Assembly (NCBI RefSeq): GCF_006065315.1
Contig: NZ_CP040749.1
Coordinates: 620,001 to 684,000, forward strand
DNA length: 64,000 nucleotides
Reading direction: 5' to 3'
Origin: Aureibaculum algae
Lineage (GTDB): Bacteria; Bacteroidota; Bacteroidia; Flavobacteriales; Flavobacteriaceae
Positions 24,758 through 33,616 of the stretch are shown here, one piece after another; the stretch's first letter is position 1; each line of letters begins with the position of its first letter. Both the position numbers and the translations under genes were made by a program. The notes below the pieces were generated by a model. The model had not been told where the DNA came from, did no database searches, and saw only the letters and a list, made by a program, of their open reading frames with translations.

Positions 24758-25621
24758 ATGCAAATATTAATTACAGGAGCTACTGGAAATCTTGGTAGTG
24801 CGGTCGTTGAAACTTTATTAAAGAATATTCCAGCTCAAAATATCTCTGTCCTTGTTCGAGAAGAAGAAAAAATACAAGCAATAAAAGCAAAAGGAATAAA
24901 TGTTTTTCAGGGTGATTATGATAATCTATCAGCTCTTGAAAATGCAATGGCGAATGTAGATACCGTTCTTTTAATTTCAGCAAGCGACCAAGGCAATCGA
25001 ATTCAGCAACATAGAAATGTCATTGATACAGCTAAAAAATCAGGAGTTGAAAACATTGCTTACACAAGTAGGGCAATGCGGAATAGAGAAACACTCGCTC
25101 ATCAACTTATGGAAGAACACTTTCTTACTGAAGATTATATTAAAGCAAGTGGACTAAACTATACCCTTTTTAGAAACACCTTATATATGGATGTTCTCCC
25201 TCTTTTTACAGGTGAAAAAGTGTTTGAAACGGGTATTTTTCAACCCGCTGGAAATGGGAAAGTAGCTTTTGCTTTAAGAAAAGAAATGGGAGAGGCAATG
25301 GCAAATGTGCTGTCAAATGAAGGTTATGAAAACAAAACATATAAATTCACAAACATTGAAGCCTATTCATTTTATGATATTGCAAAGGCATTGACAGCAC
25401 TTTCAGGAAAAGAAATAAAATACCAACCGGCAGATATTTCTAGTTTTCAAGAAATGATGAAACCAACTGGAATTCCTGAATCAATGCTTCAAAAAGTAAT
25501 TGAATTCAACACCGATATAAAAAATGGACAAGAAGACGAAATAACGAAGGATTTAGAAAACCATTTGGGTCGCAAACCAACAACGCTAGAAGAAGGGTTA
25601 AAAACACTTTTTGAATTATAA
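24758..25621 (+). CDS. NmrA/QorB-family quinone oxidoreductase-like protein
   Basis: 287 residues. It starts with MQILITGATGNLGSAVVETLL (in part) and continues with VLVREEEK, GDYDNLSALENAMANVDTVLLIS and YTSRAMRN, the QorB pattern. It ends with LENHLGRKPTTLEEGLKTLF. Compared with 20153-21043 the core and the C-terminus are conserved, so the two are paralogues. The AraC gene at 25637 begins 15 bp after its stop. Likely a detoxification enzyme under AraC control. Confidence 0.9.
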   Translation: MQILITGATGNLGSAVVETLLKNIPAQNISVLVREEEKIQAIKAKGINVFQGDYDNLSALENAMANVDTVLLISASDQGNRIQQHRNVIDTAKKSGVENIAYTSRAMRNRETLAHQLMEEHFLTEDYIKASGLNYTLFRNTLYMDVLPLFTGEKVFETGIFQPAGNGKVAFALRKEMGEAMANVLSNEGYENKTYKFTNIEAYSFYDIAKALTALSGKEIKYQPADISSFQEMMKPTGIPESMLQKVIEFNTDIKNGQEDEITKDLENHLGRKPTTLEEGLKTLFEL

Positions 25622-25624
25622 AAA

Positions 25625-25632
25625 TAACTTTG
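25625..25632 (+). promoter_or_regulatory. -7-like box TAACTTTG just before an AraC start codon
   Basis: TAACTTTG matches TAnnTTTG exactly and ends only 4 nt before the ATG at 25637. If used, it would give a leaderless araC transcript. Confidence 0.4.
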
Positions 25633-25636
25633 CACT

Positions 25637-26548
25637 ATGTCAAATCCACATCATATTAAATCCATAACCGAGTACCATAAGGTTATGAATTTACCCAAAC
25701 CAGAACATCCACTTATCAGTGTGATAAAATTTGAGGATATAAAACACTATCAAACTAGTCCAACAAACATCACTAACGATTTTTATTCAATCGCTTTAAA
25801 AAAAGATTTTAATGCCAAATTGAAGTATGGACAACAGCAGTATGATTTTGACGAAGGTATAATGCATTTTATGTCTCCAAAGCAGGTGCTTTCTTTTGAA
25901 TTCAGAATAGATGAAGAATTACATCATAAGGGGTGGTTGCTACTTGTACATCCCGATTTCCTTTGGAATACTCCCTTATCAAAGAAAATAAAGGAATATG
26001 AATATTTTGATTACAAAATAAACGAGGCGCTTCATTTGTCTGACAAAGAAGAAAAAATGATTGTTGGCGTTATACAAAGTATTGCTCAAGAATATCAAGC
26101 AAATATTGACCATTTCAGTCATGATGTAACCATTGCTCAGTTTGCCTTATTGTTGACCTATTCAGAACGTTTTTACCAACGTCAATTTACTACACGAAAA
26201 ATTACAAATCACAATATCTTAAACCAATTTGAGGAATTGCTATCCATATATTTTATTAAAGGAAATTTAATAGAAAATGCATTACCAACAGTTCAGTATT
26301 TTGCAAATGAGCTTAATATATCTTCCAATTATTTAAGTCGCTTGCTAAAAAATCTAACAGGTCAAAGTACTAAACATTTTATTCAAGATAAAATAATTGA
26401 TTTAGCAAAAGAAAGACTGTCAACCACAGATTTGTCAGTTAGTGAAATTGCATACGAATTAGGTTTTGAGCATATACAATCTTTTAGCAAATTATTTAAG
26501 AGTAAAACGGACTTTACACCTACTTCATTCAGGCAATCTTTTAACTAA
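25637..26548 (+). CDS. AraC-family transcriptional regulator
   Basis: 303 residues, paralogous to 5580-6512. Shared blocks include EHPLISVIKFE, YGQQQYDFDEG, GWLLLVHPDFLWNTPL and YSERFYQRQF. The C-terminal HTH is ANELNISSNYLSRLLKNLTG then LSVSEIAYELGFEHIQSFSK. It follows the NmrA gene closely and precedes a WYL regulator, forming an enzyme-AraC-WYL module. The family name of the N-terminal domain is not clear to me. Confidence 0.92.
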   Translation: MSNPHHIKSITEYHKVMNLPKPEHPLISVIKFEDIKHYQTSPTNITNDFYSIALKKDFNAKLKYGQQQYDFDEGIMHFMSPKQVLSFEFRIDEELHHKGWLLLVHPDFLWNTPLSKKIKEYEYFDYKINEALHLSDKEEKMIVGVIQSIAQEYQANIDHFSHDVTIAQFALLLTYSERFYQRQFTTRKITNHNILNQFEELLSIYFIKGNLIENALPTVQYFANELNISSNYLSRLLKNLTGQSTKHFIQDKIIDLAKERLSTTDLSVSEIAYELGFEHIQSFSKLFKSKTDFTPTSFRQSFN

Positions 26549-26616
26549 AAATTAAACATTACTGATTATGCAACAAACACAAAGCATTCAAAAAAAGCTA
26601 TAAACGACATTGAAAA

Positions 26617-27306
26617 ATGGATTATTCCGAAACAAATAGATTATCTCGATTAACTGCAATTTTAATTCAATTTCAGACCAAAAGAATTTTGACTGCTTTA
26701 GAACTATCTGAAAAATTTCAAGTTAGTAAAAGAACTATTTACCGAGATATAAAATCATTAGAACAGGCAGGTGTTCCCATTCTAACCGAAGAAGGAAAAG
26801 GCTACACATTAATGACAGGTTATAAAATTCCTCCAGTAATGTTTACCGAAAAAGAAGCAAATGCATTAATTCTTGCAGAACAGTTGGTGTTGAAAAATAA
26901 AGATTCTTCATTTATCAAAGATTACTCAGAAGCAATAGATAAAATAAAAGCGGTGCTGAGGCAAAGTGAAAAAGACAAAGCCAATTTACTTTCTGACCGT
27001 ACTCGATTTGACCAAAATATAAATAGAGAAAGAAACAGTAATAATCTTTCCGAATTGCAGTTTGCACTCACTAACTATAGTCTTGTTAAAATGGAATACA
27101 TAGACGAATCTAACAAAACAACAAATAGGTTAATTGAACCTTTTGCTCTGCTAAGCACAGAGAATTGGTTGTTAGTTGCTTGGTGTAGGTTACGTAAGGA
27201 TTTTCGATATTTCCGCCTCGACAGAATTAATAAAATGGAGATTCTCTTAGAGAACTTCAAACCTCACAATATGTCTTTACAGGAGTTTTTTGATAAATAT
27301 CATTAA
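26617..27306 (+). CDS. YafY-type HTH and WYL-domain regulator
   Basis: 229 residues. The HTH is SETNRLSRLTAILIQFQ to VSKRTIYRDIKSLEQAG (about 3-50); the WYL domain holds NWLLVAWCRLRKDFRYFRLDRI near 185, where the W-Y-L signature reads WLL. A paralogue of 23025-23747; the 5' end of a third copy remains at 24540. Possible targets are the RidA gene downstream or the NmrA-AraC pair upstream. Confidence 0.9.
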   Translation: MDYSETNRLSRLTAILIQFQTKRILTALELSEKFQVSKRTIYRDIKSLEQAGVPILTEEGKGYTLMTGYKIPPVMFTEKEANALILAEQLVLKNKDSSFIKDYSEAIDKIKAVLRQSEKDKANLLSDRTRFDQNINRERNSNNLSELQFALTNYSLVKMEYIDESNKTTNRLIEPFALLSTENWLLVAWCRLRKDFRYFRLDRINKMEILLENFKPHNMSLQEFFDKYH

Positions 27307-27382
27307 TTAGTTTTCACCCTTGCCATAGGGCTGTCACCGACCCATTTTACATTTGTGTCTTAATTTAAAATCAAATAATAAA

Positions 27383-27775
27383 ATGGAAAAAAGAACAATT
27401 GACCCTTGGACTTGGGGTAAAAACACAAATTCTGCTCAAGCAGTAGAAGTAAAACAAGTAGAAGGAACACTTTACTGTTCGGGACAAGTAGCCCTAGATT
27501 CTAATGGTGTGCCAAGTAGTGCAGATATGCGTTCGCAACTTATTCAGACAATAGCGAACTTAGAACGACTGATAAATGAAGCAGACTATGATTGCGAAAA
27601 CATAGTAAGATTAAATGTTTACACTACTTCAACTCAAGATTTTTTCACAACTTGTATGGATGTCTATATCCCATTTCTTCAAAAATATGGCATCAAACAA
27701 GCTACTACTTTACTTGAGGTAAAAGGACTTTTTGCAACCTTGACAGTAGAGTTAGAAGCTACGGTTGTTAAATAA
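27383..27775 (+). CDS. ridA: RidA-family protein
   Basis: About 130 residues of the Rid (YjgF/YER057c) family, which in known cases hydrolyses reactive enamine and imine intermediates. TLYCSGQVALDSNG and a late ATTLLEVKGLFATLTVELEATV match the family. The arginine that marks active RidA (R105 in enteric proteins) is not in the usual place, since the segment reads KQATTLLEVKGL, so a non-canonical Rid subgroup is likely. The start at 27383 is preferred over an ATG ten codons upstream. Confidence 0.88.
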   Translation: MEKRTIDPWTWGKNTNSAQAVEVKQVEGTLYCSGQVALDSNGVPSSADMRSQLIQTIANLERLINEADYDCENIVRLNVYTTSTQDFFTTCMDVYIPFLQKYGIKQATTLLEVKGLFATLTVELEATVVK

Positions 27776-27826
27776 AACAAAGAATGAACTCATTCTTTAT
27801 AATTCACAATAATATAAAATCAAAAA

Positions 27827-28243
27827 ATGACAGAATTATTAACTTCAATTAATTGGCTTGGTGTCCTAGCAGCTTTCATTCCTTACTTTATGCTTGGAGC
27901 ACTTTGGTTTACCTTGCTTTTTAAAAATCAATATGCGATTTCATTAGGCAAAGAGAATAGTATGCCCGAAAAACCTGCACCAATTTTTATTATTGGACCA
28001 GCAATTTGTTCACTTATTGTCACAATTACCACCGCAATTTTAATTTACGCTTTAAATATTGATAGTTATCAATCGGCTATAGAATTTGCATTCATTATTG
28101 GTTTTGGGTATTTAGTGGCGAACACAATGAATATTGCAATTAACCCAAATATTCCAAATCCAATTATGTACGGAATAATAAGTGGAGCATATCATTTGGT
28201 AGGAATTATTATTGTTTGTATAATTATTTTTGCAATGAAATAA
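27827..28243 (+). CDS. DUF1761 membrane protein
   Basis: 138 residues with four predicted membrane helices (around INWLGVLAAFIPYFMLGALWF, ICSLIVTITTAILIY, FAFIIGFGYLVA and LVGIIIVCIIIF). The N-terminal NWLGVLAAFIPYFMLGALWF pattern is characteristic of DUF1761, whose function is unknown. The next gene starts 8 bp after its stop. Confidence 0.85.
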   Translation: MTELLTSINWLGVLAAFIPYFMLGALWFTLLFKNQYAISLGKENSMPEKPAPIFIIGPAICSLIVTITTAILIYALNIDSYQSAIEFAFIIGFGYLVANTMNIAINPNIPNPIMYGIISGAYHLVGIIIVCIIIFAMK

Positions 28244-28251
28244 CGAAATAG

Positions 28252-28830
28252 GTGTCTAAAAAAGAAATAGAAACATTTTACCCAATTAACAGAAAGGAAT
28301 GGCGACTATGGTTGAAAAACAACCATAGTTCGTCAACTTCTATTTGGGTAATTTTCTATAAGAAAAACACTCAATTTCCAACAATTTCTTGGAGTGAAGC
28401 AGTTGATGAAGCATTATGTTTTGGTTGGATAGACAGCATAAAAAAATCAATAGATAACGAGAAATACATACAGTTCTTTAGTCAAAGAAAACCACAAAGT
28501 ACTTGGTCAAAAATCAACAAAGACAAAGTTGATTCTTTGATTAGACAAAAGTTAATGACACCAACAGGAATAAACAGCATTGAAATTGCCAAACAAAATG
28601 GTTCTTGGACAATTTTAGACAATGTAGAAAAATTAATGATTCCGAAAGATTTAGAAAAAGCGTTTGAATCTAAGCCAAACTCAAAAGAATATTTCTTAGG
28701 TTTAAGTAAGTCAAAACGAAAAGAAATTTTATCTTGGATTGTTCTTGCCAAACGAACAGAAACAAGAGAAAAAAGAATTAGAGAAATAGCCGAATTTGGA
28801 AGTGAAAATATGAAAACCAAAACAATTTAG
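28252..28830 (+). CDS. YdeI/OmpD-associated family protein
   Basis: 192 residues with the YdeI pattern: EFYPINRKEWRLWLKNNH-like start, then SIWVIFYKKNT, then WSEAVDEALCFGWIDSIKKSID, then YIQFFSQRKPQSTWSKINK. The C-terminal helical part ends with KSKRKEILSWIVLAKRTETREKRI. It begins with GTG, 8 bp after the DUF1761 stop, as a likely operon partner. The role of the family is not established. A boundary-repeat end follows. Confidence 0.9.
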   Translation: MSKKEIETFYPINRKEWRLWLKNNHSSSTSIWVIFYKKNTQFPTISWSEAVDEALCFGWIDSIKKSIDNEKYIQFFSQRKPQSTWSKINKDKVDSLIRQKLMTPTGINSIEIAKQNGSWTILDNVEKLMIPKDLEKAFESKPNSKEYFLGLSKSKRKEILSWIVLAKRTETREKRIREIAEFGSENMKTKTI

Positions 28831-28847
28831 ATGAAAGAAAAACGGCT

Positions 28848-28880
28848 TACAACAAAGAACTGAGGTAAAAGTTTAAATAA
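28848..28880. repeat. Boundary-repeat end fused to an IS110 type B end remnant
   Basis: AACGGCTTACAAC is the left-end motif of the boundary repeats. It continues as ACAACAAAGAACTGAGGTAA, which is two changes away from the type B element end ACAACAAAGTACTGTGGTAA. A partial likeness (AAATG, ATTCATTAAT) goes on to about 28895, then is lost. Confidence 0.45.
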
Positions 28881-29086
28881 ATGATTCATTAATGCCGGTA
28901 TTGAAGATAAGTTTTGAGATAAGGAGTACCCGGACTTAATGAGAATTTACCGAACAGTGACAAATTTAAGAATCTAATAAAACGATTAATTCTTTACACT
29001 ACTCAATTTTAATATTGAATTGATCTCTTTAATAAAAGTGGACATAATTGCCTTTAAATTCTTAATAATTTCATAAAAAAAATCTT
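28881..29086. other. Gap with no recognisable gene
   Basis: AT-rich intergenic DNA between the accessory gene block and the conjugation genes. A small inverted repeat (TCAAT, ATTGA) is near 29005. Nothing else seen. Confidence 0.5.
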
Positions 29087-29159
29087 TCAAAATCCAATAT
29101 TTAAATAGTTATACAATCCCATTAAAATAGCCAATGCCATCGCTCTAATATTTTTAGGT
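29087..29159 (-). pseudogene. Out-of-frame C-terminal tail of the amidase
   Basis: About 24 codons (KPKNIRAMALAILMGLYNYL, then NIGF and a TGA at 29087). They continue the Amidase_3 fold after the stop at 29160, in a different frame. A one-base indel in the T-run near 29165 would join them. Confidence 0.65.
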
Positions 29160-29759
29160 TTATAAAAAATAATCCGCTTCGTCCAAGTTCGTAACAAATC
29201 CAGTCTCAATAAGTATGGTGGGACAAAAATCAATCACTTCTCTCAATACCTGAAAATTAGCAAACTTAACACCTCGTTTTTTAAACCCTAGTTTTTCAGT
29301 ACTCTCATTTAAGACGAACAAACCTAGCCAAACTGAAGTTTTAGGGAGTGGCTTATCCGAATGATGTACATAAACTTCCATTCCTTTTGAAATAACATTA
29401 GAAGCATTACAATGTAAAGACAGAAATGCATCAGCTTTTAAGGTTTTTGCCAAATTTGTTCTATCACCTAAAGAAATCAAAGTGTCTTTATATCGTGTCA
29501 AATAAATATCAAAGCTGTCCTCAAAGAGGGTTCGATTTAGTCTGATAATTTCAGATGCAATATTCAAAACTACATCCTTTTCCAAAACTCCATTTGCACC
29601 TATTGCCCCAGAGTCATTTCCACCATGACCAGGATCAATTATGATTACTTTTTTAGACGCTTCATTTTGCCCAAAAATGAACAACATTTTGAGTAGCATT
29701 AGCATAAAAATGACGGTTTTGAGTGTGAGACCCTTCCATATTTTTACAGTTATCAACAT
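29160..29759 (-). CDS. N-acetylmuramoyl-L-alanine amidase, frameshifted near the C-terminus
   Basis: About 199 residues of the Amidase_3 family, a zinc enzyme that cuts peptidoglycan. Motifs: IIIDPGHGGNDSGAIGANG with the first zinc His, EKDVVLNIASEI with the Glu ligand, LSLHCNAS with the second His, and ILIETGF with the catalytic Glu. A hydrophobic N-terminus (IFMLMLLKMLFIFGQ) suggests export. The stop after DEADYFL looks premature: in another frame KPKNIRAMALAILMGLYNYL continues to a stop at 29087. Bacteroidetes conjugative elements often carry such wall-cutting enzymes. An in-frame TTG lies 12 bp upstream of the ATG used. Confidence 0.85.
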   Translation of the reverse strand: MLITVKIWKGLTLKTVIFMLMLLKMLFIFGQNEASKKVIIIDPGHGGNDSGAIGANGVLEKDVVLNIASEIIRLNRTLFEDSFDIYLTRYKDTLISLGDRTNLAKTLKADAFLSLHCNASNVISKGMEVYVHHSDKPLPKTSVWLGLFVLNESTEKLGFKKRGVKFANFQVLREVIDFCPTILIETGFVTNLDEADYFL

Positions 29760-29924
29760 AACTCTTTCCAATTTTCATAGATTTTGATGCCAATTGACAT
29801 CATAAAAAAACAATCTGATTCAATTTTTATTTTATTCACAATCTATTGATAGTCAGTATATTGTATAACAATATGCATTATTTTTAATATATCAAAATCA
29901 AGTAAAAATTTAAACATATTTCTT

Positions 29925-30212
29925 ATGAAAAAATCAATTTCGTTGACCACAGTGTTATTATTTATCTCTAACCTCATTTTTGCACAAATAGGAGGTATTG
30001 AAGATTCCGTAAATGATGTTTCCCAAACCGTCCGTTCTATTTTCCCAATTATACTGGGTGTTATTTTTCTAATAGGCTTCCTATTTAATGCCGGACATTT
30101 CTTTGGTGAAAATTCAGATTTGAAAAAAGGAATTACCCGTGTATTGGTTTTTGTGTTGATTGCAGGAGCAGTGGTGGGAATCTTTACCTATTTAATCGGA
30201 ATCGTAGTCTAG
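29925..30212 (+). CDS. traE: Conjugation protein TraE (DUF4134)
   Basis: 95 residues: a signal peptide ending near FAQIGG, a short periplasmic helix (IEDSVNDVSQTVRSIF), and two membrane helices (PIILGVIFLIGFLF and VLVFVLIAGAVVGIFTYL). This is the DUF4134 layout of TraE in Bacteroidetes conjugative transposons, a VirB2-like small membrane protein. First of the run of tra genes. About 165 bp upstream is free of genes and may hold the operon promoter, though no clear box was found. Confidence 0.92.
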   Translation: MKKSISLTTVLLFISNLIFAQIGGIEDSVNDVSQTVRSIFPIILGVIFLIGFLFNAGHFFGENSDLKKGITRVLVFVLIAGAVVGIFTYLIGIVV

Positions 30213-30250
30213 TCGCTAAGCGACATTAAGCAATTAATAAATAATGTCTT

Positions 30251-30559
30251 ATGGAAAAATTTGAAGTTTATAGAAATATGAGAAAACAAGCAGAGATTAT
30301 GGGCTTGACTATTTCCTTATTTGCCCTGATGATGACTTCTATCATCGGTTCGTTTATGATCATCATTTTTTCGTTTGGCTTCATTGTGATTCTTACAGCA
30401 TTGATATTCAATATTGTCTTGTACATCGCTTTGATCTATTTGACCAACAACCCTTCTCATTTCTATTTAAGAAAAGTATTTCCCAAAAACATTAGTAATA
30501 AAAAAGCCTGCATTTCTAATAGTCAAAAGGCAGCATTCTTCAATATTCAAAAACGATGA
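30251..30559 (+). CDS. traF: Conjugation protein TraF (DUF4133)
   Basis: 102 residues with two adjacent membrane helices in the first half (IMGLTISLFALMMTSIIGSF region and IVILTALIFNIVLYIALIYL). This fits DUF4133/TraF, a VirB3-like partner of the conjugation ATPase. Its stop overlaps the traG start in ATGA, the usual order in these operons. Confidence 0.9.
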   Translation: MEKFEVYRNMRKQAEIMGLTISLFALMMTSIIGSFMIIIFSFGFIVILTALIFNIVLYIALIYLTNNPSHFYLRKVFPKNISNKKACISNSQKAAFFNIQKR

Positions 30560-32973
30560 AAAAAATAAATCTCTCTGCATACCATCCCATAGTCGATATC
30601 CAAGGTCATGTTGTTTTCGCTAATAATGGAAATGTCATCCTTTGTTATAAAACATCACTCCCTGAAGTGTATTCACTTTCCGAAAAAGACTTTGAAGAAT
30701 TGCATGGTACATGGTTTCAAACTTTTAAATCATTGCCAGCAGCTACTGTTGTCCATAAACAGGATATTTATCAAAAGAGTAACTATAAAGCAGCAATGCT
30801 ACCTAATCAAAGTTATTTGGAGAAAGCCACCAACGACTATTTTGAAGGAAGGGAATATCTACAGCATCATTGCTATCTATTTTTTATATTACCATACAAC
30901 AAAGCCCTGAATGCTTCAAAATATACCAATCCTTTTCGTAGTGTAGAAAAGAGTATCCATACCGAATTGGACCATACTGTCCAAACTTTTATTTCGTCAG
31001 TTAATGATGCCGTGTCTTTTATTAACAATAGTAGAAAGGTATCACTGTTAAAGTTAAACCAAAACGAAATCCTGTCCTTGACCAATACCTATTTTAACGG
31101 TTTTAACGAGGGTTTTGATACCGATATTCTATTGAACAGTAATGATGTTGCCGTTGGCGACCATCATTTCGATGTATTGGCAGTCAATAGTGAACTGTGT
31201 TTTGGAGATGCGGTACAAAGCAGTAAACCCGATGATAAATTTACCTCAAATGATTTTATATTCCACCAAGGCTTTATTGACGGATTGGGATTGAGTATCA
31301 ATGAAAACCATATTGTCAATCAAATCCTCTATTTAGATGATAAACACAAATGGAGAAAACTACTCGAAAGAAAAGTTGAAGAATTAAAGAAGAGCATCAA
31401 TTTTGGTACACAAAACAGAGTGGTCCTTAAAAAAATTGAACATATCCTTAGCCAAATCAATGAAGATGAAACTTCGCAAATCATCAGAGGACATCTTAAC
31501 ATCATCTTCTGGTGTCCGGAGGCCGGGCGGCTAGGCCATATTGCCTCCAATATTTAGGCAGAGTTTAAGGAACTCGACATCGTGCCTTATTATCCAAAAG
31601 GGGAGGAGCGGAAGCATTATTTTGTCAATAGCTACTTTTGTTTTGCTTCCAATTTTTCCAATGAAGATGTTTATGTTACCGATTTAAAGCATGCTCTTTG
31701 TCTGTATATCAATAATACCAATTATCAATCTGATGAAACTGGCGTTATTTTTAATGATAGACAACATAACATTCCCGTTCTCAAGGATGTTTGGGATGAA
31801 GAAAAGAAACGCATCAAGGCAAGGAACTTTGCCATATTTGCCCCCACTGGAGAGGGGAAATCTTTTTTGGCCAATAATATATTACGGCAATACTTCGAGG
31901 CAGGCGTCCGACTAGTCATTATTGATTTGGGCGGTTCGTATGCCAAATTTGCCAAACTCTATCCTGATGACCATGTGATTCTACGCTACGAACACGGGAA
32001 GAATTTAGGGATTAATCCCTTTTATATTCCAAAAAGTACCAATAGTTCTGATGTGGATCCGGAGCGATTAGAGGATTTATCTGTCTTTTTGTTGGAACTG
32101 TTGGCTTCAAAAAAAGAGGCTTCCAAAGCACAATCGGTAGCGTTGAAAAAGGTTTTACAATATTATTATCAAAATGTTATCAATGATACTCATTCTTTGG
32201 CTTCTTTATATCAATTTGTTGAAGCTCAAAAGAACATCTTACTCACTACCTTAAACATCCATGAACGGCATTTGAACCTAAATGATTTTCTGCACATCCT
32301 TTCTGAATATGTGGGGAATGGACTCTACAGTTTTTTGTTCAACGTGAATAAAGACCAAACTTATCGAATTGAAGACAAACGACTGATTGTTTTTGAATTG
32401 GATGAAGTGAAGGACAATAAAGAAATATTATCGGTCATGTTGAAATTGATCAAGTCTGCTATTCAACGGACCATTTGGCAAAATAAAGCTGAAAAAGGTA
32501 TCATCCTTTTTGATGAGTTTGCCAAACAACTCAAATTTGATAATGTATTGGAAAGTGTGGAATATTACTACCAAGCCATCCGTAAACAAAATGGAGCTAT
32601 CGGTATAATTCTGCAATCCATCAACCAATTGCCAAACAATGCCACGTCTGCCAGCATATTAGAAAACACCCAGGTCATTTACAGTCTGTACAATGAAAAA
32701 GGCTATGAAGAATTACAAAACAGGCTAAATCTGTCTTCACATGACCTAAATCAACTAAAGTCAATTAGAAACAATCTGACAGGCGAACGAAAATATACCG
32801 AGATGTTTATCAAGATTGGTAAAGAGAGTAATATTTTCAGATTGGAAGTTCCGCCAGAGGTGTATGCTGCCTATCTCACGGATGGTTTTGAAAACGAAGC
32901 CATAATGGCACTCTACGAGGAACATCAAGATATGGAAAAAGCCATCAACCAATTCCTCCAGCACCGTCATTGA
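30556..32973 (+). pseudogene. traG: Conjugation ATPase TraG (VirB4-like) with an in-frame stop
   Basis: One frame of 805 codons interrupted by a TAG at 31555-31557 (GHIASNI-stop-AEFKELDIVPYY). The first part (333 residues) is the N-terminal VirB4-like domain. The second, from a GTG at 31582 onward (463 residues), holds the ATPase core, with Walker A in FAPTGEGKSFLANN, Walker B-like GIILFDEFAKQL and a later IGIILQSINQL. Length without the stop is normal for TraG. Two separate polypeptides could be made, but restored function is doubtful. Confidence 0.9.
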
Positions 32974-33031
32974 GGGCTTTAGTAAAACAAATTAAAATTC
33001 AAATCGGGCAATGCCCCTAACATCAAAAACT

Positions 33032-33613
33032 ATGAACACTACAATTAAAAAAATCCTATTAACAACATTTTGTATTCTTTTATTAAAAGGCCACAGTGTC
33101 GCCCAAGGGGAGCCTGTTTATGACCATACCAGTTATGTTGAGATGGGAAAAGCCTTGACCGAAGCAGGAAAACAAACCGATGAGCTATTGAAAACCGTAA
33201 AATTTCTTGAGGAACAAAAAGAAAATATTGAAAAAGTAAGCAATGTCATTAAACAATTAAAAGCCGTTAAAGAATTAGCAAAAAACAATGAACGCCTATT
33301 TAATGTTGTAAAAGATGACCTAAAAGCCATCTTGGATTCGCCTTATATTAAACCTGAAGAAATCGAAAGAATTACCGAATCCTTTAACGCTATTATCGAT
33401 AATGCGATAAAAAGTGTTGAATTGATCGAGGAAATTTTATCAAACGACAATCTGAAAATGACCGATGGAGAGCGGTTAGAGATGATTAAAGCTAAAGAAG
33501 CTGAATCTAATGAAATGGTTGCGGAAATCAATCAAAAGACAAGATTGTATCAAGAAATCATTGCCTTTAGGGAAATGCAGGATAAAATCAATAACAGGGA
33601 AGCAAAATATTAA
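33032..33613 (+). CDS. traI: Conjugation protein TraI (DUF4141)
   Basis: About 193 residues: an N-terminal signal peptide (KKILLTTFCILLLKGHSVAQG) and then almost entirely charged helix with coiled-coil character (ELLKTVKFLEEQKENIEKVSNVIKQL, quoted in part). This is the DUF4141/TraI protein of Bacteroidetes conjugative elements, a VirB5-like periplasmic component. ATG at 33032 was chosen; an upstream ATG adds seven residues in front of the signal peptide. Confidence 0.88.
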   Translation: MNTTIKKILLTTFCILLLKGHSVAQGEPVYDHTSYVEMGKALTEAGKQTDELLKTVKFLEEQKENIEKVSNVIKQLKAVKELAKNNERLFNVVKDDLKAILDSPYIKPEEIERITESFNAIIDNAIKSVELIEEILSNDNLKMTDGERLEMIKAKEAESNEMVAEINQKTRLYQEIIAFREMQDKINNREAKY

Positions 33614-33616
33614 GTC

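Noticed and set aside
1..28880. A classical integron
   Set aside because: No integrase gene is present, blocks contain many genes, and the repeats lack exact GTTRRRY and RYYYAAC cores.
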